From Hyphomicrobiales bacterium (GTDB lineage: Bacteria; Pseudomonadota; Alphaproteobacteria; Parvibaculales; Parvibaculaceae): 9,595 nt of DNA. Position numbers and translations under genes: made by a program. The notes below the pieces were generated by a model. It did not search any database and had not been told where the DNA came from. It saw nothing but the letters and a program-made list of their open reading frames with translations. The DNA lies in contig JAATFR010000080.1 of assembly GCA_015655095.1 (NCBI GenBank), positions 1 to 9,595 on the forward strand. The letters are read 5' to 3'. Positions 3,902 to 9,595 of this stretch are shown here, piece by piece; within the stretch, counting starts at the first letter, position 1; every line of letters begins with the position of its first letter.

Positions 3902-6900
3902 ATGAGCCTGTTCGATTGTGTTCTCGTCGCCAATCGCGGCGAGATCGCCTGTCGTGTCATCCGCACCTTGCAGAAGATGGGCATCCGCGCGGTCGCCATC
4001 TATTCAGATGCGGATCGCTTCGCGCCACATGTGCTGATGGCCGATGAGGCCGTGCGCGTCGGCCCAGCGGCTGCGGCGTTGAGCTATCTCAACATCGAGG
4101 CCATCCTTGGCGCGGTGAAGCAGACCGGCGCGCAGGCTGTGCATCCCGGCTATGGATTCCTGAGCGAAAACCCGGGTTTTGCCGAGGCTCTGACAGAAAT
4201 GGGCGTTGCCTTCATCGGCCCTTCGCCCGCCCACATGCGCGCCTTCGCCCTGAAGCATACGGCGCGCGATCTAGCGGAAAAATCCGGCGTGCCGCTGCTG
4301 CCGGGCTCACCGCTGGTCACGGACCTTGAGATGGCGCTGGCCGAAGCCGAACGCGTCGGCTACCCCGTCATGCTGAAGAGCACGGCGGGCGGCGGCGGCA
4401 TCGGCCTTCAGCTTTGCCGGACGCGCCCGGAACTCCCCTCCCTCTTCGACACAGTGCGCCGCCTCAGCCTTGCGAACTTCAAGGACGCGGGCATGTTCAT
4501 CGAAAAATTCGTGGGTGAGGCGCGTCATGTCGAGGTGCAGATTTTCGGTGACGGCAAGGGCGGGGTGATCGCCCTTGGCGAACGCGACTGCTCCGCGCAA
4601 CGCCGCAACCAGAAAGTGATTGAGGAAACCCCCGCGCCCAACGTGCCGGACGGCACGCGCCAGGCCATGCATAAGGCGGCGGTGAAGCTCGCCCGGACCG
4701 TTTCCTATGCGTCGGCGGGCACGGTCGAATTCATCTATGATGCGGATCATGACGAATTCTATTTCCTTGAAGTAAATACCCGTCTTCAGGTCGAACATCC
4801 GGTTACCGAAATGGTGACAGCTCTCGATCTGGTCGAAATGATGGTATTGCAGGCAGCAGGCATCCTGCCGCCGCTTGAAAGCTTCGCCCGCGCGCCTCAA
4901 GGCCATGCCATAGAGGTGCGGCTCTATGCCGAGGACCCGGGCAAGAATTTCCAGCCCTCCTCCGGCACGTTGACGCAGGTGAGCTTTCCCGACACGATCC
5001 GGGTCGATCACTGGATTTCGCGCGGCACCGATGTCTCCCCCTTCTATGATCCGATGCTGGCCAAGATCATCGTCCATGGCCGCGACCGGGCGGAGGCCTG
5101 TGCGAAGCTCACCGCAGCGCTGGAAGCAAGCGCCGTCTACGGCATCGAAACCAATCTCGATTATCTGCGCACCCTGTCTCGTTCGCCCCAGTTTCATGAC
5201 GGACTGATGCGAACGAAAACGCTGGGCGAGATCGCCTATGCGCCTGCCAGCGTGGATGTTCTTTCCCCCGGCGCGCAGTCCAGCATTCAGGATTATCCCG
5301 GTCGCACCGGCTACTGGAACATTGGCGTACCGCCTTCCGGCCCGATGGATTCGCTTTCGTTCCGGCTTGCCAACCGCATCGTCGGCAATGCGCCCGGCGC
5401 ACCCGCGCTTGAGTGCACGCTGATGGGGCCGACATTGCGCTTCAACTGCGATGCCGTGATCGCGCTTTGCGGCGCTTCCATGGCGGCAACCCTCGACGGC
5501 GCGCCGGTCTCCGGCTGGGAAGCCTTGCCCGTCAAGGCAGGGCAGACGCTGGCGCTCGGCACCATCACCGGGGCAGGCCAGCGCACCTATCTGGCCGTGC
5601 GTCATGGCTTTGATGTGCCGCTCTTTCTTGGCAGCGGCTCCACGTTCGATCTCGGCAAGTTCGGCGGCCATGCCACCGGCACGCTGAAAAGCGGCGATGT
5701 GCTGCGGCTGCGCCGCGAGGGCGCGGCAAGCGAGCCGCTTGTCGGTGCGCTGCCTGATCAGGATCGCCCGCCGCTGACCCATGAGTGGGAAATCGCGACG
5801 CTTTATGGCCCTCATGGCGCGCCGGATTTCTTCACCAATGAGGACATTGATACCCTCTTCAGCGCCAGCTATGAAGTCCATTACAATTCGGCCCGCACCG
5901 GCGTGCGTCTGATCGGCCCCAAGCCGAAATGGACGCGCAGCGACGGTGGCGAGGCGGGGCTCCACCCCTCCAATATCCACGACAATGCCTATGCCGTCGG
6001 CACCATCGACTTCACCGGCGACATGCCGATCATTCTGGGTCCCGATGGTCCGAGCCTTGGCGGCTTTGTCTGCCCGGGTACCATCGCCAAGGCGGAGTTG
6101 TGGAAGTCCGGCCAGTTGAAGCCGGGCGACAAGGTGCGCTTTATCCGCATCGATGAAGCCGAAGCCGAACGCTCGCGCCGTGAGGAAGAAGCATGGGTGC
6201 AAAACCTCGCCCGTTCGGCGCGGCTTTCGCGGTCTCCCATGCGCAAAGAGCCTGCCATCATCACCCGTCTTGAAACGGGTCCGCTGCCCGTCACCTACCG
6301 GCGCGCGGGCGATGATTATCTGCTGGTCGAATATGGGCCGCTAGTGCTCGACTTCGCGCTCCGTTTTCGCGCGCATGCGCTGATGACGGCTGTTTCCGCC
6401 AAGGGGCTTCATGGCCTGATCGAGATGACGCCGGGCATCCGCTCGCTGCAGTTTCACATTGATCCCGACCTTTTGCCGCTGGGCAAGCTCGTTTCCCTGC
6501 TGCAAGAAATTGAGAGTGAACTCCCTCCCATAGAAGAGATGGTCGTTCCCAGCCGCATCGTGCACCTGCCGCTCTCATGGGATGATGATCAGGCGCGCGA
6601 GGCCGTGCTCAAATATCAGACGCTGGTGCGCCCCGATGCGCCCTGGTGCCCGTCCAACATCGAGTTCATCCGGCGCATCAACGGCCTCGATTCGATCGAA
6701 AACGTGAAGCAGATCCTGTTCGAGGCAGACTATATGGTGCTGGGCCTCGGCGACGTCTATCTCGGCGCACCCGTCGCGACACCTCTCGATCCACGTCATC
6801 GGCTGGTCACCACAAAATATAATCCCGCCCGCACCTGGACGCCTGAAAATGCGGTCGGCATCGGCGGCGCCTATATGTGCGTGTACGGCATGGAAGGCCC

Positions 6901-7513
6901 CGGCGGCTATCAGCTCGTCGGCCGGACCGTGCAGATGTGGAACAGCTGGCACCAGACGGCAAGCTTCGGTGAAGGCAAGCCATGGTTGCTTCGCTTCTTC
7001 GACCGCATCCGTTTTTTCCCAGTCGGTGCGGAAGAATTGCTCGATCTGCGTGCCCGTTTTCCTCACGGGGAATATGACGTGAAGATCGAGGAGGGCGAGT
7101 TCCGCCTGAAGGATTATTTCGACTTCCTGTCGCGAAATGATTCTGAGATAGAGCGTTTCAGAACATCGCAACGGGCTGCCTTTCAGGGTGAACGCCAACG
7201 CTGGGAGGAACAGGGCCTGATGATGCTGGCGGATGAACCCGCCGCGCCTGCCCGGGCCGAAACCATCGAGATACCGGATGGCGGGCAACTCGTGGAAGCG
7301 ACCGTGCCCGGGAATGTTTGGTCCGTGCGCGTCTCACCCGGCGATGAGGTGAAGGCGGGTGAGACCCTGGCGGTGCTTGAATCAATGAAGATGGAGATCG
7401 AGATGAAAGCACCGGTTGCAGGGCGCGTCCATGAAGTGCATTGCGAAATGGGCCGCATGGTCCGCGTTGGTGAACCGCTGATCACGCTCGTTTCTCTGGA
7501 GATAACGCAATGA
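3902..7513 (+). CDS. gdnC: Biotin-dependent guanidine carboxylase (urea carboxylase family)
   Basis: The 1203-residue product has the full urea carboxylase architecture. Residues 1 to about 450 form the biotin carboxylase half: VANRGEIACRVI at the start, the ATP-grasp glycine loop from K159 (KSTAGGGGIGL), catalytic EVNTRLQVEHP from E290, and IEVRLYAEDP. Residues about 455-770 are the KipA/AHS2-like part of the carboxyltransferase (SPGAQSSIQDYPGRTGYW; GPDGPSLGGFVCP), and about 795-1010 the KipI/AHS1-like part (YLLVEYG). The C-terminus is a biotinyl domain with ESMKM, biotinylated at K1163. It should carboxylate guanidine with ATP and bicarbonate. Urea versus guanidine use is linked to one active-site position, recalled as Asn1330 in Kluyveromyces lactis urea amidolyase and Asp in guanidine carboxylases. 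The matching motif here reads T-I-D703-F-T-G-D, favouring guanidine. GGAG at 3890-3893 precedes the start; the stop overlaps the next gene by 4 bases. Confidence 0.93.
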   Translation: MSLFDCVLVANRGEIACRVIRTLQKMGIRAVAIYSDADRFAPHVLMADEAVRVGPAAAALSYLNIEAILGAVKQTGAQAVHPGYGFLSENPGFAEALTEMGVAFIGPSPAHMRAFALKHTARDLAEKSGVPLLPGSPLVTDLEMALAEAERVGYPVMLKSTAGGGGIGLQLCRTRPELPSLFDTVRRLSLANFKDAGMFIEKFVGEARHVEVQIFGDGKGGVIALGERDCSAQRRNQKVIEETPAPNVPDGTRQAMHKAAVKLARTVSYASAGTVEFIYDADHDEFYFLEVNTRLQVEHPVTEMVTALDLVEMMVLQAAGILPPLESFARAPQGHAIEVRLYAEDPGKNFQPSSGTLTQVSFPDTIRVDHWISRGTDVSPFYDPMLAKIIVHGRDRAEACAKLTAALEASAVYGIETNLDYLRTLSRSPQFHDGLMRTKTLGEIAYAPASVDVLSPGAQSSIQDYPGRTGYWNIGVPPSGPMDSLSFRLANRIVGNAPGAPALECTLMGPTLRFNCDAVIALCGASMAATLDGAPVSGWEALPVKAGQTLALGTITGAGQRTYLAVRHGFDVPLFLGSGSTFDLGKFGGHATGTLKSGDVLRLRREGAASEPLVGALPDQDRPPLTHEWEIATLYGPHGAPDFFTNEDIDTLFSASYEVHYNSARTGVRLIGPKPKWTRSDGGEAGLHPSNIHDNAYAVGTIDFTGDMPIILGPDGPSLGGFVCPGTIAKAELWKSGQLKPGDKVRFIRIDEAEAERSRREEEAWVQNLARSARLSRSPMRKEPAIITRLETGPLPVTYRRAGDDYLLVEYGPLVLDFALRFRAHALMTAVSAKGLHGLIEMTPGIRSLQFHIDPDLLPLGKLVSLLQEIESELPPIEEMVVPSRIVHLPLSWDDDQAREAVLKYQTLVRPDAPWCPSNIEFIRRINGLDSIENVKQILFEADYMVLGLGDVYLGAPVATPLDPRHRLVTTKYNPARTWTPENAVGIGGAYMCVYGMEGPGGYQLVGRTVQMWNSWHQTASFGEGKPWLLRFFDRIRFFPVGAEELLDLRARFPHGEYDVKIEEGEFRLKDYFDFLSRNDSEIERFRTSQRAAFQGERQRWEEQGLMMLADEPAAPARAETIEIPDGGQLVEATVPGNVWSVRVSPGDEVKAGETLAVLESMKMEIEMKAPVAGRVHEVHCEMGRMVRVGEPLITLVSLEITQ

Positions 7514-9273
7514 CAACAACATCCCTTGACCTCCCTGAACTGCGAGCCCGATATGCCGAAGGCATCTCTGTTGAACAGGTAATGACCGGCCTGCTGGCGC
7601 GGATCGATGCCTACGAGGATGACGCTGTCTGGATCGCCCGCTTCTCCCTTGAAAAAATTCTGGAGCGTGCGCGCGCGCTCGATGCCCTACCGCATGTCAA
7701 GAAAGTGAAGCTGGCGCTTTTCGGCGTGCCTTTCGCGGTGAAGGATAATATCGACGTGGCGGGCCTGCCGACAACCGCCGCCTGCCCCGCGTTCGCCTAT
7801 AACCCGGAGCGTTCCGCCGCCGTGATCGAACGGCTAGAAGCGGCCGGCGCTATCGTCCTTGGAAAGACGAACCTCGACCAGTTCGCCACCGGCCTCAATG
7901 GCACACGTTCACCCCACGGCGCGCCGCGCTCGGTTTTCAACAAGGACTATATATCGGGCGGCTCCAGCTCCGGTTCCTCCGTGGCGGTAGCAGCAGGACT
8001 TGCGAGCTTTTCACTCGGCACGGACACGGCCGGGTCAGGCCGGGTGCCCGCCGCCTTCAACAATATTGTCGGACTGAAGCCGACGAAAGGCCTTCTCTCG
8101 ACGCGCGGCGTCGTGCCTGCTTGCCGCTCGCTCGACTGCGTTTCCGTGTTCGCCCTTACCGTCAATGATGCCCTCTCCGTGACCCGCGTCGCGGCAGGTT
8201 TCGATGCGGAAGACCCGTTTTCGCGCGCATCAATCGCCCGGCCAGACATGCAATATCGCCGCATCGCCATGCCGCCCGCCTCACATATCTCCAGTAATTG
8301 CGATCCGGAGACGGCGCGGCTGTTCTTTTCCTCGGTTGATCTGCTCGGGCAACTCGGCTTCGAGGTCAGCGAAATCGATTATGCCCCGTTCGCAGAGACA
8401 GCAGCGCTGCTTTATGAGGGCCCCTGGGTCGCGGAACGCACCGCGGCTGTTGGCAGCTTCGTGGAAGCCCATCCAGATGCGATAAACCCCGTCGTGCGGA
8501 CCATCGTCGAAGGCGGCAAGAGCCGCAATGCGATCGAAGGCTTTGAGGCAAGCTACCGGCTGGCGGCCTTACATCGTCAGGCCCACGCCCTTCTGGACGG
8601 GTTCGACGCAATGCTGGTGCCAACGGCGCCCGCCACCTTCACCGTGGCCCAGATGGAAGCCGATCCCATCGCGCTTAACAGCCGCCTTGGCCTCTATACG
8701 AATTTCATGAACCTGCTCGACCTTTCGGGCATCGCCTTCCCGGCGGGCTTTGGCAACGATGGTCTGCCTGTCGGCATCACCCTTGCGGGCAAAGCTTTTG
8801 ACGAGGAAAAACTTGCCGACATCGGCCGACTGTTCGCCGCCGCCCTGTCGATTGCCCCCGGCGGTCCCCTCGCGCAGGAGGAGGCGCGTCTGGAGATCGT
8901 CGCGGTCGGGGCTCACATGTCGGGCCTGCCGCTCAACAGGGAACTGACAGCGCGCGGGGCAACGCTGGTTGAGAAAGGCATGACTGCTCCCCACTATCGG
9001 CTTTATGCGCTCCCGGGCGGCCCACCCGCCCGGCCAGGCCTGCTGCGCCATGCCGATGGCGTCGCCATAGCCATCGAGGTATGGTCCATGCCCTTGCGTC
9101 ATTTCGGCAGCTTCATGGCGGGCATCCCGGCCCCCTTGTGCATCGGCACCGTGGAACTCGCCAGCGGACGCAAGGTCAAGGGGTTTCTGTGCGAGCCCTA
9201 CGGCCTTGAAGGCGCTCTGGACGTCAGCAACTTTGGCGGATGGCGCCATTATCTTGCCAGCAACAACAAATGA
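7510..9273 (+). CDS. atzF: Allophanate hydrolase
   Basis: The 587-residue product is an amidase-signature enzyme with the Ser-cisSer-Lys triad. Lys78 lies in FAVKDNID, Ser152 in GGSSSGSS and the nucleophile Ser176 in DTAGSG. These spacings equal those recalled for AtzF of Pseudomonas sp. ADP (K91, S165, S189), with a constant offset of 13. The N-terminal amidase domain (about 1-450) hydrolyses allophanate to N-carboxycarbamate and ammonia. A separate C-terminal domain (about 470-587; LYALPGGPPARPGL, IAIEVWSMPLRHFGSF, FGGWRHYL), found in full-length allophanate hydrolases, promotes the following decarboxylation. Net products are 2 NH3 and 2 CO2. Its ATG overlaps the carboxylase stop (ATGA, 7510-7513), with GGAG at 7498-7501, so translation is probably coupled. 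It is the last gene of the operon. Nothing appears truncated. Confidence 0.95.
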   Translation: MTTTSLDLPELRARYAEGISVEQVMTGLLARIDAYEDDAVWIARFSLEKILERARALDALPHVKKVKLALFGVPFAVKDNIDVAGLPTTAACPAFAYNPERSAAVIERLEAAGAIVLGKTNLDQFATGLNGTRSPHGAPRSVFNKDYISGGSSSGSSVAVAAGLASFSLGTDTAGSGRVPAAFNNIVGLKPTKGLLSTRGVVPACRSLDCVSVFALTVNDALSVTRVAAGFDAEDPFSRASIARPDMQYRRIAMPPASHISSNCDPETARLFFSSVDLLGQLGFEVSEIDYAPFAETAALLYEGPWVAERTAAVGSFVEAHPDAINPVVRTIVEGGKSRNAIEGFEASYRLAALHRQAHALLDGFDAMLVPTAPATFTVAQMEADPIALNSRLGLYTNFMNLLDLSGIAFPAGFGNDGLPVGITLAGKAFDEEKLADIGRLFAAALSIAPGGPLAQEEARLEIVAVGAHMSGLPLNRELTARGATLVEKGMTAPHYRLYALPGGPPARPGLLRHADGVAIAIEVWSMPLRHFGSFMAGIPAPLCIGTVELASGRKVKGFLCEPYGLEGALDVSNFGGWRHYLASNNK

Positions 9274-9309
9274 CCACACCCTGATGTGACGCCATGCCTC
9301 CTTTCAAAC

Positions 9310-9344
9310 GTCTGGACGTCCGCCAGACCCCGGCATAAATTTTT
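9310..9344 (+). terminator. Possible weak operon terminator
   Basis: GTCTGG (9310-9315) pairs with CCAGAC (9323-9328) around a 7-base loop, 37 bases after the atzF stop. A run of five T (9340-9344) comes 11 bases later, farther than normal for intrinsic termination. The palindrome GGACGTCC (9314-9321) inside it offers an alternative fold. It is the best terminator candidate after the operon, but a weak one. Confidence 0.35.
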
Positions 9345-9423
9345 ACCTGCGGTCGGGCTTGTTCGGCATTCCACAGGGCTCGGCTTGCGCGATGAAGCGT
9401 GCGCTACTCCCGCCGGGCCGCGA

Positions 9424-9455
9424 CCGGAGGTTACCGCAAGCGCGATAACCTCCGG
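9424..9455 (+). repeat. Inverted repeat / stem-loop upstream of the last gene
   Basis: CCGGAGGTTA (9424-9433) is the exact reverse complement of TAACCTCCGG (9446-9455), giving a 10-pair stem with a 12-base loop. It ends 48 bases before the start codon at 9504. No T-run follows. It could be a late terminator for the operon, an operator, or a structure in the leader of the next gene; the sequence does not decide between these. Confidence 0.45.
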
Positions 9456-9503
9456 GGCTGACGCTCCGGCACAGGCCGGTGTGTGCTTTGAACGGAGATC
9501 GCA

Positions 9504-9595
9504 ATGGCAAACGGTATCGGACGCCTGGTCACGCGTATTTTGATTATTGATGATAACCTGAACGACGAGAGTGCCCAGGGGCGCGCAGTACGTGC
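9504..9595 (+). CDS. N-terminal fragment of an unidentified gene, possibly a response-regulator receiver protein
   Basis: Thirty codons run open to the right edge, starting MANGIGRLVTRILIIDDN. GGAG at 9494-9497 lies six bases before the ATG, supporting a real start. The hydrophobic strand RILIIDD followed by N resembles the first beta strand and acidic pair of CheY-like receiver domains, which would make it a two-component regulator. Residues after it (LNDESAQGRAVR) are not diagnostic, and 30 residues are too few for a firm family call. It is separated from atzF by 230 bases holding two hairpins, so it is probably a separate transcription unit. Confidence 0.5.
   Translation, partial: MANGIGRLVTRILIIDDNLNDESAQGRAVR

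Noticed and set aside
4307..6202. 631-codon open frame on the minus strand opposite the carboxylase
   Set aside because: It lies fully inside a gene with unambiguous domains, its product is rich in G, A, R and H with no recognisable domain, and long antisense frames are common in high-GC genes.
3902..9273. Frameshift or truncation in the carboxylase or allophanate hydrolase
   Set aside because: Both genes are open over their full expected length and all catalytic motifs, including the biotin site and the C-terminal allophanate hydrolase domain, are intact.
9310..9328. Third guanidine-II hairpin
   Set aside because: The loop is seven bases rather than ACGR, there is no partner hairpin at suitable spacing and no gene start close by. 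It is kept only as a low-interest resemblance.
1..9595. Mobile elements, CRISPR arrays, tRNA or rRNA genes
   Set aside because: I found no transposase or integrase frame, no spaced direct repeats and no tRNA- or rRNA-like stretches on either strand.

Overview
The window looks like part of an alphaproteobacterial chromosome. The basis is high GC (judged by eye at about 60%), the gene families and their codon use. A Hyphomicrobiales member near Brucella/Ochrobactrum is a reasonable guess, but no rRNA or other species marker is present. The core is an almost complete guanidine-degradation operon, of the kind long annotated as 'urea carboxylase/allophanate hydrolase', flanked by unrelated genes.

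Left flank (1-846): the 3' end of a branched-chain amino-acid-type ABC substrate-binding protein gene (1-309, +) converges on a GreA/GreB-type transcription factor gene (352-846, -). A strong hairpin sits between them.

Control region (847-1226): a clear sigma-54 promoter (988-1002) should start transcription near 1014. A guanidine-I (ykkC) riboswitch aptamer follows immediately (about 1018-1122), then a leader able to form competing hairpins, and then the first gene. Inverted repeats at 889-904 and 919-937 lie where an enhancer-binding activator such as NtrC could bind.

Operon (1227-9273, all +): a secreted substrate-binding protein of the NitT/TauT type (1227-2300); a 162-base gap with a strong stem-loop and a second guanidine sensor, the two ACGR-loop hairpins of a guanidine-II (mini-ykkC) riboswitch (2350-2403); two paralogous DUF1989 proteins (2463-3251 and 3268-3900), expected to form carboxyguanidine deiminase; a biotin-dependent guanidine/urea carboxylase (3902-7513); and allophanate hydrolase (7510-9273). 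The inferred route is guanidine + HCO3- + ATP to carboxyguanidine, then allophanate + NH3, then 2 NH3 + 2 CO2, so all three nitrogens are released. The permease and ATPase genes that usually follow the binding protein in such clusters are absent.

Right flank (9274-9595): an intergenic stretch with two hairpins, then the first 30 codons of a gene (9504 onward) whose N-terminus resembles a response-regulator receiver domain.

Main points: one operon carries two structurally unrelated guanidine riboswitch classes, one before the uptake gene and one before the catabolic genes, beneath a nitrogen-type sigma-54 promoter. The binding protein lacks its transporter partners. The carboxylase has Asp where urea carboxylases are thought to have Asn.
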